NCBI GenBank assembly: GCA_007361935.1
Contig: CP041667.1
Span: forward strand, 1,268,501 to 1,332,500
DNA length: 64,000 bases
Origin: Lachnospiraceae bacterium KGMB03038
GTDB taxonomy: Bacteria > Bacillota > Clostridia > Lachnospirales > Lachnospiraceae
Direction of reading: 5' to 3'
Shown: piece after piece, positions 42,016 through 50,986 of the stretch
How the letters are laid out: each line of letters opens with the position of its first letter
Position numbering within the stretch: position 1 is the stretch's first letter
Program-made: the position numbers and the translations under genes
Notes under the pieces: model-generated
Database searches by the model: none
Told to the model about the DNA's origin: nothing
Seen by the model: the letters and a program-made list of their open reading frames with translations, nothing else

Positions 42016-43746
42016 TTGGGTGGAGAAATATACCTTTTTAGAATTGAAAAAAATGTCAAAAAAAATTTTGAAAATTGTTTGAGAGTAGCTTTTATTGGCG
42101 AATTTGCAACTCAGCATTTAGCTGTTGCGACAAAAGGATATGCGCAAAAGGAAAATTTTCCATTAGATATTTTAGATTGTGATTATGATCAATTTGATGC
42201 ACAGATTTTGGACAAACACTCAGAAACTTATGAGTTCCATCCGGATTTTATTCTTCTAGCTGTATGTACAGAAAAGCTTTATTTAAAGTTCTGTGAGACA
42301 CCGTTAAGTGAGCGTAGAAATTTCGCGGAGCAGCAATATCAGATTTTGGAGAATTACTGGCTTAGACTTTCAGAGTATTCTAAGGCCAGGATTTTACAAA
42401 TGAATTATGAAGAGATAGATGATGGTATTTGGGGGAATTATGCGGGAAAGACAGAAGTCTCTTTTTTGTATCAATTAAGAAAGTTGAATATGTATTTGAT
42501 GCAAGGAGCCCAAAAACAGAAAAATCTGTATTTAGTTGATATATGCAGAGTCGCAGCTCAATGTGGTGAGTCCATTTTTAAGGATGATAAATTTTATTAT
42601 ATTGCCAAAATTCCTTTTTCTCAGAAAGCTCTTGTTAGTATTGCGGGTGAAATCGTTTCAGTTATAAAGGCTGTTTCAGGGAAAATTATTAAATGTATTG
42701 TGACAGACTTAGATAATACACTTTGGGGCGGTGTTATTGGCGATGATGGTTTGGAAGGTATACAAATAGGTGAGCTTGGAGATGGACATGCCTTTACGGA
42801 AATGCAGAGGTGGCTGAAAGAATTAAGGAAACGTGGAATTCTTTTGGCGGTTTGTAGTAAGAATAATGAAGATACCGCAAAGATTCCTTTTGAAAGACAC
42901 CCAGAGATGGAACTAAAACTTGATGATTTCGTGATGTTTGTTGCAAATTGGGAGGACAAAGCAACCAATATTCGTAAGATCCAGGAGACATTGAATATCG
43001 GAATGGATAGTATTGTTTTTTTAGATGATAATCCAAGAGAACGTGATGTTGTTAGAACATTGATTCCAGAAGTTATTGTTCCAGAGTTGCCAAAGGATCC
43101 GGCACTATATTTATCATATTTAAGGAAATGTAATTTGTTTGAAACGGCCGTTTATTCCAGCGAAGATAATGAGCGTACGGAGCAGTATCAGGCAGAGGCT
43201 GAGAGAAGGAGCATTTTAAATAAAAGCCAATCTTATGAAGATTATTTGAAGGAAATGGATATGGTTGCAGAAGCAAAGCCATTTGATGAATTCCATTATC
43301 CAAGAATCGCACAGCTTTCTCAAAGGTCTAATCAATTCAATTTAAGAACGGTTAGATATACAGAGGATGAAATTCGAAAACTGGCAGAGGATAAAGAATA
43401 TTTGACTTTGTATTTTACTTTGAAAGACAAGCTGGGTTCATCAGGTTTGATTAGTATAGTGGTTTTAAAAAGGGTAGATAAGGATAATGTGTTTATAGAA
43501 AACTGGCTTATGAGCTGCCGCGTTTTAAAACGGACCATGGAAGAGTTTATTATTAATAAAATTTTGTATGTGGCAGAGATGAATGGTTTTCAAAAGGTAA
43601 TCGGTGAATATAAAAAGACCGCTAAAAATGCGATGGTAGAAAAAATTTATGAGAAAATGGGATTTCATCATGAAGATGGCGGGATATATACAATGAAAGT
43701 AAGTGATTACAAAAAGAATTTGACGTATATTAAGGAGGAAGAATAG
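42016..43746 (+). CDS. FkbH-like HAD-IIIC protein with C-terminal acetyltransferase-like domain (possible N-terminal frameshift)
   Basis: A 576-residue open frame. The core has the HAD motif VTDLDNTLWGGVIGDDG and FLDDNPRERDVVR. The C-terminus is a GNAT-like domain (VFIENWLMSCRVLKRTMEE and KIYEKMGFHHEDG). FkbH proteins take the glyceryl group of 1,3-bisphosphoglycerate and load it onto an acyl carrier protein, which is encoded by the next gene. The frame's TTG start at 42016 is poorly placed. A GTG at 42020, seven bases after GAGAGAGG, opens another frame giving a family-like start (KYTFLELKKMSKK) that would join the main frame by a -1 shift in an eight-A run at 42058-42065. Sequencing error, mutation or programmed shift are all possible. 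Confidence 0.87.
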   Translation: MGGEIYLFRIEKNVKKNFENCLRVAFIGEFATQHLAVATKGYAQKENFPLDILDCDYDQFDAQILDKHSETYEFHPDFILLAVCTEKLYLKFCETPLSERRNFAEQQYQILENYWLRLSEYSKARILQMNYEEIDDGIWGNYAGKTEVSFLYQLRKLNMYLMQGAQKQKNLYLVDICRVAAQCGESIFKDDKFYYIAKIPFSQKALVSIAGEIVSVIKAVSGKIIKCIVTDLDNTLWGGVIGDDGLEGIQIGELGDGHAFTEMQRWLKELRKRGILLAVCSKNNEDTAKIPFERHPEMELKLDDFVMFVANWEDKATNIRKIQETLNIGMDSIVFLDDNPRERDVVRTLIPEVIVPELPKDPALYLSYLRKCNLFETAVYSSEDNERTEQYQAEAERRSILNKSQSYEDYLKEMDMVAEAKPFDEFHYPRIAQLSQRSNQFNLRTVRYTEDEIRKLAEDKEYLTLYFTLKDKLGSSGLISIVVLKRVDKDNVFIENWLMSCRVLKRTMEEFIINKILYVAEMNGFQKVIGEYKKTAKNAMVEKIYEKMGFHHEDGGIYTMKVSDYKKNLTYIKEEE

Positions 43747-43747
43747 A

Positions 43748-43993
43748 ATGACAAGAGAAGAAATTTTCCAGAAACTTGATGAGGTGTTTCAGGATGTATT
43801 TGATGATGATGAAATTCGAGTAAATGAAGAGACTACTGCAAATGATATAGAAGATTGGGATAGCTTGGAGCATATTAATTTAGTGGTAGCTGTTGAAAAA
43901 TGTTTTGATATTAAATTTACAATGGGAGAAGTAACATCTATGAAAAATGTGGGGGAAATGGTTGATATTATTATGGAGCGTTCTTCCAAATGA
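43748..43993 (+). CDS. Acyl carrier protein
   Basis: An 81-residue four-helix carrier protein with the phosphopantetheine attachment site DWDSLEHINLVVAVEK (serine 39). It is acidic, as usual. It starts one base after the FkbH-like stop, behind AAGGAGGAAGAATAG, and overlaps the MBOAT start by four bases. It should hold the acyl group loaded by the FkbH-like protein and hand it to the MBOAT transferase. It is a dedicated carrier, not the fatty-acid ACP, judging by its location. Confidence 0.93.
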   Translation: MTREEIFQKLDEVFQDVFDDDEIRVNEETTANDIEDWDSLEHINLVVAVEKCFDIKFTMGEVTSMKNVGEMVDIIMERSSK

Positions 43994-45501
43994 ATTTGAC
44001 AACATTTAGTTTCTTGCTATTTTTTACTGTTTTATTATGCCTCTATTATTTGCTTCCATCCAAAGTTCAATGGATATGGCTTTTGATGGGAAGCCTCTTG
44101 TTCTTTGCGAGTTCAGGAGGGGCAAGTATGATTTTATATTTGTTGTATGGAATTGTGGTTGCCTATATAGGAGCAAGATTGATTGACAAAAGCCAGAATC
44201 AAAGGAAAAGATTTTGGCTTTTGTGTCTGGTGGTTTCTCTTTTACTTGCAGAATTAGTTGCGTTAAAATATCTTTTTAATCTAGGAAATTTATTGCAAAA
44301 TCTTTTTAATCTGCATAACAATATAGATATGTGGGACTTAGCGGCACCAATAGGAATTTCTTATTATACCCTATCAATTTTGGGATATGTTTTTGATGTT
44401 TATTACAAAAGTTATGAATCTCAAAAAAATATTTTAAAATTTAGTTTATTTACCTGCTATTTTCCACAATTAGTCTCTGGACCAGTAATGAAATATGATG
44501 CCATGGCCTCTCAAATGTTTTCGCCCCATAAGTTTTGTGGGAAGGAAATAATGTTTGGACTTGAAAGAATGATTATTGGTTATTGGAAAAAGTGTGTAAT
44601 TGCTGATCAATTGGGACTATTCGTTCAGGCAATATATCATGGGGATACCACATATTATGGCAGTTATTTGGTGATAGCGATAGTGGCATATGCGTTTCAG
44701 TTATATGCTGATTTTTCGGGTTGCATGGATATTGTATTAGGAGCTTCACAAACTTTCGGGATTTATCTTCCCGAAAATTTTCAGTCGCCATTTTTTTCGG
44801 CAACACTTTCTGAATTCTGGCGCAGATGGCATATTACTTTAGGGTTATGGTTTAAAGACTATCTTTTTTATCCTATTTTAAAATGCAATTTTATGCAGAA
44901 AATTGGAAAAATCAGCAAGAAAACATTTGGAAAAAGAAGAGGGAAAAAGATACCTACTTATTTAGGGCTTATTTGTATATGGATGGCAATCGGGTTATGG
45001 CATGGAGGAACTGCTATGTATTTTCTTGCCTCTGGTATTATCCCTGGAATTTACCTGATTGGCAGTGAACTTTTTCAGCCGCTTTTTAAGTGGCTTATTT
45101 CAGCTTTGCGTATTAATACGAACTGTGCAAGCTATCGCTATTTTTGCCGCATTCGGACAATATTATTGATGTGTGTATGCTGGACTTTCGTATGTGCAGG
45201 GAGTGTGAGCGAAGGTGTTTTGGCAATTGAGAGAATGTTCGATGTGTTTAATCCTTGGATTTTGTTTGACGGTTCGTTATTAACTATCGGTTGGACAAGC
45301 ACCATGCATGTCATCATAGTACTTTTAGGAATTCTTTTTATATTGTATTTGGATAAATTGAACTATAGTAATGAAAATCTTTATATAAAATTGGAAAAAC
45401 AAAATATTGGATTTCAGTGTGTGTTTTGGTGGGGAATTATATTTGTGATTATGTATTTCGGAGTTTTTGGCCAATCTTCCTTTATTTATTTCCAATTTTG
45501 A
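43990..45501 (+). CDS. MBOAT membrane O-acyltransferase (DltB/AlgI-like)
   Basis: A 503-residue protein with about ten to twelve membrane segments. Typical MBOAT regions are present: YFPQLVSGPVMKY, LYADFSGCMDIVLGAS, FWRRWHITLGLWFKDYLFYP and the catalytic-histidine region AIGLWHGGTAMYF. MBOATs such as DltB and AlgI carry acyl groups across the membrane to a polysaccharide. The ACP directly upstream parallels DltC-DltB. With the SGNH-like protein downstream it forms a complete O-acylation unit. The ATG overlaps the ACP stop. Confidence 0.93.
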   Translation: MNLTTFSFLLFFTVLLCLYYLLPSKVQWIWLLMGSLLFFASSGGASMILYLLYGIVVAYIGARLIDKSQNQRKRFWLLCLVVSLLLAELVALKYLFNLGNLLQNLFNLHNNIDMWDLAAPIGISYYTLSILGYVFDVYYKSYESQKNILKFSLFTCYFPQLVSGPVMKYDAMASQMFSPHKFCGKEIMFGLERMIIGYWKKCVIADQLGLFVQAIYHGDTTYYGSYLVIAIVAYAFQLYADFSGCMDIVLGASQTFGIYLPENFQSPFFSATLSEFWRRWHITLGLWFKDYLFYPILKCNFMQKIGKISKKTFGKRRGKKIPTYLGLICIWMAIGLWHGGTAMYFLASGIIPGIYLIGSELFQPLFKWLISALRINTNCASYRYFCRIRTILLMCVCWTFVCAGSVSEGVLAIERMFDVFNPWILFDGSLLTIGWTSTMHVIIVLLGILFILYLDKLNYSNENLYIKLEKQNIGFQCVFWWGIIFVIMYFGVFGQSSFIYFQF

Positions 45502-45509
45502 GGTGAGAA

Positions 45510-46604
45510 ATGAAAAGACTGATATGTTTTTTGCTTTTTTCGATTCCTGTTTTGAGTTGTTTGATTTTTGTAAATTATAAAGCCGATCCAGGAAATCTTT
45601 TTGGAACTGCATCTGAAAAAATGGTAGAATTATTTATGGATGGGAAAAGTGCGTATGTAAAATCCGGGAATGTGGAAGAAAGAGAAGTAGATAAAAAAAT
45701 CATTGAAGCTCTTGAAGAGTCTCCAGAATGTATTGCGGTCGGGCCTAGCCTTGTGCGGTGGGTAAATTCTGATATGGTAGGAAGTGAAGATTTCTATAAT
45801 TTAGGAATGTCTTCCGGAAATGGTTACGATGTTTTAGCCATATTTGGGCAACTTGAGCGGAATGACAAAATGCCAGATAAAGTGCTGTTTTGTGTAGATA
45901 CCCTCTTTTTTGATAAAACTATTATGGAAAACAACAAATCATGGCTTTCTTATGAAGCAGATGTACAGTTAGCATTAGATATGATAGGAAGTTCAACAGA
46001 ATTAAAGGCTTCTAAGCTGGAATTTATATCAACTAAAACCAAAAAACCAAGACAACTTATTTCTCTAACATATTTTCAAAGTAGTATGCAGTATATTAGT
46101 GAAAATGGTATTTCTAGTGAGGAGAAGATTGGGGAGCCAAAGTCTGATTACAAAGGTGCGTATTACCTAAAGGATAATGCAAGGGTATCTGCCTATTCGC
46201 AAGAGAATATATCTAAAAAAGACGTAGAAGAAGCGATGAAGAAGTATGTTTCTGGAGAATCAAATTCAAATTTGGAGGCCGCAATTACACCTAATGTTCA
46301 TTTGGATTCTGAGCAAATGGATAATTTTAAGAAATTAGTTACGTATCTTCAGAGTAATAATATTGAAATAAAATTTTTCCTTCATCCTTTTCCGCCTATT
46401 GTTTGGGATTATATTGTTGAGAGTGAGAAATTCCCTATGGTGACAGAATTGGATACTTTTATTCATGAATATTCTCGTGAAAATAATATTCCTATTACGG
46501 GATCTTATAATCCATATGATATTGGGTGTAAAAATGAAGATTTTCAGGACTATAGACATATGAAAGCAGAGAAACTGTATGAATATTTTGATTTTACATT
46601 TTAA
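45510..46604 (+). CDS. Membrane-anchored SGNH/DltD-like protein
   Basis: A 364-residue protein with one N-terminal anchor (about residues 4-24) and an extracytoplasmic domain. CIAVGPSLVRW occupies the position of the GDS block, and the C-terminal DYRHMKAEKLYEY supplies the Asp-xx-His pair of SGNH hydrolases. Such proteins are partners of MBOAT acyltransferases (as DltD, AlgX/AlgJ, PatB) and complete transfer of the acyl group to the sugar. Overall similarity is low, so the assignment rests on motifs plus its place nine bases after the MBOAT gene. Confidence 0.72.
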   Translation: MKRLICFLLFSIPVLSCLIFVNYKADPGNLFGTASEKMVELFMDGKSAYVKSGNVEEREVDKKIIEALEESPECIAVGPSLVRWVNSDMVGSEDFYNLGMSSGNGYDVLAIFGQLERNDKMPDKVLFCVDTLFFDKTIMENNKSWLSYEADVQLALDMIGSSTELKASKLEFISTKTKKPRQLISLTYFQSSMQYISENGISSEEKIGEPKSDYKGAYYLKDNARVSAYSQENISKKDVEEAMKKYVSGESNSNLEAAITPNVHLDSEQMDNFKKLVTYLQSNNIEIKFFLHPFPPIVWDYIVESEKFPMVTELDTFIHEYSRENNIPITGSYNPYDIGCKNEDFQDYRHMKAEKLYEYFDFTF

Positions 46605-46618
46605 AGAAGGACGCTATA

Positions 46619-47440
46619 ATGGAACAAAAGGAACATACAATTGGTTTTGGAACTTGGAAGATTACAGAGGCGGATACGGACATTGCGATTGAGACTGCAC
46701 TTGAATGTGGATATCGTCATTTTGATACAGCCGCAGCTTATGGGAATGAAAGGGCTATAGGAGAGGCTTTAAGAAAAAGCGGTGTGGACAGGGAGAAGAT
46801 TTATATTTCAGGAAAACTCTGGACAACAGAACGTGATTATGAAAAAGTTTTGGTAGCATGTCAAAACACTATGAAAAATCTAAAAGTAGATTATCTTGAT
46901 TCTTATCTGGTACACTGGCCGGCAGCCGCACATATGCATGACGATTGGGATAAAATTAATTCGGAAACATGGAAGGCGTTTGAAAAGCTCTATGATGACG
47001 GATATGTTCGTAAAATTGGAGTGTGTAATTGCAAACCGCATCATATAGAATCTTTTGCTAAATATGCGAATGTAAAACCTATGGTTAATCAGATAGAGTT
47101 CCATCCTGGCTATAATCAGTTGGAAATTGTTGATTATTGTTATAGTGAAAAGATCGATTTGGAGGGATGGAGCCCTTTGGGAAACGGGAAAATGATGAAA
47201 AGAGAACCTTTGCGAAAGATGGCGAGGCACTATGATAAAACAGTAGCTCAGCTTTGTTTGAGATATTGTATTCAGAAAAAAATTATACCTCTTCCTAAAT
47301 CGGTGAATCCAGAAAGAATAAAGGAAAATATTGATATTTTCGATTTTGAAATTACCAAAGAGGATATCGACGAATTGGATAAGATGCCTTATATGGGCGG
47401 ATCAGGTCTGGATGCAGATACAGTTACTATTTTTGGATAG
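46619..47440 (+). CDS. Aldo/keto reductase
   Basis: A 273-residue NADPH-dependent TIM-barrel reductase. Residues of the catalytic tetrad appear in HFDTAAAYGNERAIGEAL (Asp, Tyr), SGKLWTTERD (Lys) and YLVHWPAAAHMHDDW (His). The C-terminal PLPKSVNPERIKENIDIFDF binds the cofactor. The substrate is unknown. Lying between the acyl-transfer genes and the split transketolase, it may reduce a keto or aldehyde group in the acyl precursor. A general detoxifying role is the alternative. AAGGACGC precedes the ATG. Confidence 0.9.
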   Translation: MEQKEHTIGFGTWKITEADTDIAIETALECGYRHFDTAAAYGNERAIGEALRKSGVDREKIYISGKLWTTERDYEKVLVACQNTMKNLKVDYLDSYLVHWPAAAHMHDDWDKINSETWKAFEKLYDDGYVRKIGVCNCKPHHIESFAKYANVKPMVNQIEFHPGYNQLEIVDYCYSEKIDLEGWSPLGNGKMMKREPLRKMARHYDKTVAQLCLRYCIQKKIIPLPKSVNPERIKENIDIFDFEITKEDIDELDKMPYMGGSGLDADTVTIFG

Positions 47441-47458
47441 GTTATGGAGGAAGCTTTT

Positions 47459-48313
47459 ATGAAACAAGAAGACATAAACAATCTGAAGCAGTTGAGAAAA
47501 GAGATATTTTTAGCAGCATATGCGGGAGGAATGGGACATCTTGCATCCGCATACTCGAGTCTTGAGATTTTGTATACCTTATATGCAAAAGATATTTTGA
47601 GATACGAAAAGGACAGGTTTGATGAAGATATTCATGATCATCTTGTACTTAGCAAAGGACATGCGAGTTTAGCGTTGTATAGTGTGCTATATCAATCGGG
47701 ATTTTTTGGAAAAGATGTTTTGTATAGCTTTTCTCAACCGGGATCGATTCTTGGTGGGGAGCCGGAGCGAGGGAAAATACCGGGAATAGAAACATCTACG
47801 GGTTCTCTTGGACATGGAATGTCTATCGGTGAAGGAATTGCTCTTGCTGATAAGATTAAAAAGCGAGGGACGAGAACTTATGTTTTAATTGGAGATGGAG
47901 AGTGCCAGGAGGGAAGTATATGGGAAAGCGCATTGTCTTGCGCAGGATTAGGGTTAGATAATATTATTGTTGTTTTAGACTGCAATCATATACAAAAAAT
48001 GGGAAAAGTCTCAGAGGTTATTGGGAATGAAAACTGGAAAGAGAAGTGGGAAGCTTTTGGATGGCAGGTAGATGAAGTGGATGGACATGATGTAGATGAG
48101 CTTGAAAACTGTTTGAAGAAGGAGTCTCAAAGGGGACCGAGAATTATACTGGCAGAAACAGTAAAAGGTAAAGGGATTAGTCTGATGGAAAACAATCCGG
48201 CTTGGCATTGGCGTATGCCGGGAAAAAGAGAACGCAAAGTTTTCATGGAAGAATTGGGAATTGCGGAGGAGGAACTCAAATATGCAAAAGGCTTATATAA
48301 TGGCACTATATGA
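47459..48313 (+). CDS. Transketolase, N-terminal (TPP pyrimidine/phosphate-binding) subunit
   Basis: A 284-residue subunit. ATG 47459 is spaced eight bases from GGAGG; an ATG at 47444 is the alternative. VLSKGHASLALYSVLY and GSLGHGMSIGEGIALA are typical, and GDGECQEGSIWESALSCAG with VVLDCN is the TPP-binding motif. Split transketolases are common in Clostridia and in secondary metabolism. It overlaps the C-terminal subunit gene by 32 bases. Inside a polysaccharide locus it should move a two-carbon ketol unit for an unusual sugar or acyl group rather than serve the pentose phosphate pathway. Confidence 0.9.
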   Translation: MKQEDINNLKQLRKEIFLAAYAGGMGHLASAYSSLEILYTLYAKDILRYEKDRFDEDIHDHLVLSKGHASLALYSVLYQSGFFGKDVLYSFSQPGSILGGEPERGKIPGIETSTGSLGHGMSIGEGIALADKIKKRGTRTYVLIGDGECQEGSIWESALSCAGLGLDNIIVVLDCNHIQKMGKVSEVIGNENWKEKWEAFGWQVDEVDGHDVDELENCLKKESQRGPRIILAETVKGKGISLMENNPAWHWRMPGKRERKVFMEELGIAEEELKYAKGLYNGTI

Positions 48314-49199
48314 ACTTGTGAAAAAGGATAAGAACATTATTTCTTTGCTATCAGATAGCGGAACAGAATATGATGAACTTTTAAAAAGAGAGTTCCCGGA
48401 GCAGTGTGTGAATCTAGGTATTGCAGAAGAGAATCTTGTGGGAGTGGCTTCTGGAATGGCAATTGGAGGGTTAATTCCTTTTGTATATACATCTGGAGCA
48501 TTTCTGGCCTATCGAGCATTTGAATTTATACGAGACGATGTTTGCTTTCAGAATTTGAATGTAAAAATAGTAGGTATGGGTAGCGGGCTTGCTTGGAGTA
48601 CATTAGGCCCTTCGCACCATACAACAGAAGATATTAGTGCCTTGCGTGCGTTGCCTAATTTGACTATTTTTTCTCCGGCATCTCCTAAGGAGGTCGAAAA
48701 AGCTGTGGCAGCAGCTTACGCACTTGAGGGCCCTGTTTATATCCGATTAGGTATGAGTAAAGAAAAGGAGATTTATACAGATGATATCAGTTTTATTCCA
48801 GGAGATAGTATTGACCTTTTTAGCGGAACGGATTATGCGGTTTGTGCGACAGGGAGTATTATAGAAGAAGCGGTAGAAGCGGTTGGCAGATTGCAGGATG
48901 AAGGGAAGTCTGTAAAGCTTATTAATATCCATACATTAAAACCTTTAAATAAAGAAAATCTTGTTTTGAAATTAAAAAATGTAAAGAAAATAGCTACAAT
49001 AGAAGAGCACAATATTATAGGTGGTCTTGGAGGAATTTTGGCAGAGATTATTTCTGAGGAAAATCTGCAGATACCTTTGATTCGTTTAGGACTGAACGAC
49101 TGTTTTGCTTCGGGATTTGGGACTCAAAGGAATGTGCGCGCAGAGAACAATTTAGATAGTGGAAGTATCTATCGAATATTGAAGAAGGAGTTCCAATAG
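48282..49199 (+). CDS. Transketolase, C-terminal subunit
   Basis: A 305-residue subunit. ATG 48282 follows GGAGGAGG inside the end of the N-terminal gene; a longer frame from 48261 is unnecessary. VNLGIAEENLVGVASGMA holds the glutamate that activates TPP. GSGLAWSTLGPSHHTTEDI and GPVYIRLGMSKE are typical of the pyrimidine-binding domain, followed by the transketolase C-terminal domain (IATIEEHNIIGGLGG). Together with the preceding gene it makes an active heteromer. Confidence 0.9.
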   Translation: MQKAYIMALYELVKKDKNIISLLSDSGTEYDELLKREFPEQCVNLGIAEENLVGVASGMAIGGLIPFVYTSGAFLAYRAFEFIRDDVCFQNLNVKIVGMGSGLAWSTLGPSHHTTEDISALRALPNLTIFSPASPKEVEKAVAAAYALEGPVYIRLGMSKEKEIYTDDISFIPGDSIDLFSGTDYAVCATGSIIEEAVEAVGRLQDEGKSVKLINIHTLKPLNKENLVLKLKNVKKIATIEEHNIIGGLGGILAEIISEENLQIPLIRLGLNDCFASGFGTQRNVRAENNLDSGSIYRILKKEFQ

Positions 49200-49200
49200 G

Positions 49201-49614
49201 ATGAATCATTATCGATATGACGAGATTATAGTTGGAATGGAAGAAAAGTTTTGTGTTCAAATAACAAAAGAAATGTTGGACCTGTTCGGAGAAATAACTG
49301 GTGACAACAATCCATTGCACTGTGACGAAGAGTATGCAAAAGCAAAAGGGAAAAAAGGGCGAGTTGTGTATGGTATGCTTACAGCCTCTTTTTTGTCTAC
49401 TTTAGCAGGAATGTATCTGCCAGGAGAAAAAAGTTTGGTACAAGGTGTAGACGTAAAGTTTCTAAAACCTGTGTATATAGGAGATGTATTAGAAATAAAA
49501 GGTATTGTGCAAGAAAAGCATGACATTTTTCAGAGAATAGATTTAAAAGTGATAATAACTAGAGAGGATACGGAGAAAGTTTTAAAGGGAAAAATGAAGA
49601 TAGGACTTGAGTAG
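49201..49614 (+). CDS. MaoC-like (R)-hydratase family protein
   Basis: A 137-residue hotdog-fold protein with the hydratase motif FGEITGDNNPLHCDEEYA (Asp and His catalytic pair) and FLKPVYIGDVLEIKGIV. MaoC/PhaJ enzymes hydrate trans-2-enoyl-CoA (or ACP) to (R)-3-hydroxyacyl forms. It begins one base after the transketolase stop and is the last gene of the AT-rich island. It may finish or adjust the acyl chain for the MBOAT module; a link to the 3-hydroxyacyl genes at 14-17 kb is also conceivable. Confidence 0.87.
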   Translation: MNHYRYDEIIVGMEEKFCVQITKEMLDLFGEITGDNNPLHCDEEYAKAKGKKGRVVYGMLTASFLSTLAGMYLPGEKSLVQGVDVKFLKPVYIGDVLEIKGIVQEKHDIFQRIDLKVIITREDTEKVLKGKMKIGLE

Positions 49615-49683
49615 AAGCAGATAAGATAACAGGGGATTTAGAAATTAACTAATAGTTGCTTAAAGAATGTAATGATTATATTA

Positions 49684-49712
49684 TTGTGTAAAAACTAAGT
49701 AAATGGTATAAT
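49684..49712 (+). promoter_or_regulatory. Promoter of the second surface-polymer cluster
   Basis: TTGTGT (49684-49689) and a perfect TATAAT (49707-49712) are 17 bases apart, in the gap between the MaoC-like gene and the GT4 gene. Base composition changes at about this point. Confidence 0.65.
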
Positions 49713-49756
49713 CCTTTCAGTAATTCTATAAAACAATAATGGGAAGTATATATTTT

Positions 49757-50986
49757 ATGAAAAGAATCGCAATTATTACTATGGGAGTAAAATTAAATAA
49801 CGAGAACGGCTACACTCGTTTCCGTTTTCTTTCTGAATTTCTGGCTTCAAAGGGGTATCAGGTGGATTTGATCACAACTTCATTTCAGCATTGGGCGAAA
49901 GCCCAGCGTGATCTTCAGCAAGTGAAACAGGATGAGTATTCGTTTTCCCTTCGATTCATAGAAGAACCGGGATATAAGAAAAATATCGATCTGCGCCGGA
50001 TTTGGAGTCATCATATTGCGGCTAAGAATTTGACTAAAATGCTTGAACAGGATGGAGATTACGATTTGATCTACTGCGAGATCCCTCCTAATGATGTTGC
50101 TCTTGCGGCGGCGGAGTTTGCGAAAGCGAAGGGAATCCCCTTCGTAGCGGATGTAAACGATCTTTGGCCAGAGGCTATGCGGATGGTATTGGATGTTCCC
50201 GTGATCAGTAATATTTTGTTCCATCCTTTTTTGAGAGATGCCAAAAGAGTTTATGATCTTTGCTCCGGCGTAGTAGGAACCTCGGATGAATATGCGGACA
50301 GGCCGTTTAAGCATAGGATCCAGGATATTCCAAAGATCACGGTGTATGTGGGCAATGAGCTGTCTGTTTTTGATAAAGGAGCGGCGGACCATATAAAAGA
50401 AATCGACAAGCCTGAGGGAGAATTCTGGGTTACCTATGCGGGAACTATTGGTACCAGCTATGATATTCGGACTATGATTTTGGCGGCAGATGTATTGAAA
50501 GCAAGAGGGTATTCGGATATCCACATCAAGATTCTGGGCGGCGGTCCCCTGAAAGAAGAATTGGAAGAACTGGCAGGGACTCTGAATGGCAACGTAGAAT
50601 TTGTGGGATATGCTCCTTATGAGAAAATGGCGGCTTATCTGAAGAAATCAGATATTCTGGTCAATTCATTTGTAAAGAAGGCGCCCCAGAGTATTGTGAC
50701 CAAGATCGGAGACTATCTGGCGGCGGGAAAGCCAATGATCAATACCTGCAGCAGCCCGGAGTTCCGGAAAAAAGTGGAAGCTGACGGGTTTGGTATGAAT
50801 ATTGAGGCGGAGGACAAACTAATACTGGCAGATGCGATCCAGATGCTTTATCAGGATGAGCAGAAGAGACGGACAATGGGAGAGAAAGCAAGAAAGATTG
50901 CCAAGGAGCAGTTTGATCGGCCCAATTCCTATGAAAAGATCGTGGAATTGATGGAAAAGCTGATGGGGGAGTCAAAAAGAGTATGA
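49757..50986 (+). CDS. Glycosyltransferase family 4
   Basis: A 409-residue GT-B enzyme. I place the start at ATG 49757 (KRIAIITMG); ATG 49739 adds six residues and is possible. VADVNDLWPEAMRMVLD lies in the acceptor domain; WVTYAGTIGTSYDIRTM, IKILGGGPLKEELEE and IGDYLAAGKPMINTCSS form the donor domain. It opens the higher-GC second cluster and overlaps the LicD gene by four bases. It may glycosylate the same acceptor that LicD decorates. Confidence 0.9.
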   Translation: MKRIAIITMGVKLNNENGYTRFRFLSEFLASKGYQVDLITTSFQHWAKAQRDLQQVKQDEYSFSLRFIEEPGYKKNIDLRRIWSHHIAAKNLTKMLEQDGDYDLIYCEIPPNDVALAAAEFAKAKGIPFVADVNDLWPEAMRMVLDVPVISNILFHPFLRDAKRVYDLCSGVVGTSDEYADRPFKHRIQDIPKITVYVGNELSVFDKGAADHIKEIDKPEGEFWVTYAGTIGTSYDIRTMILAADVLKARGYSDIHIKILGGGPLKEELEELAGTLNGNVEFVGYAPYEKMAAYLKKSDILVNSFVKKAPQSIVTKIGDYLAAGKPMINTCSSPEFRKKVEADGFGMNIEAEDKLILADAIQMLYQDEQKRRTMGEKARKIAKEQFDRPNSYEKIVELMEKLMGESKRV

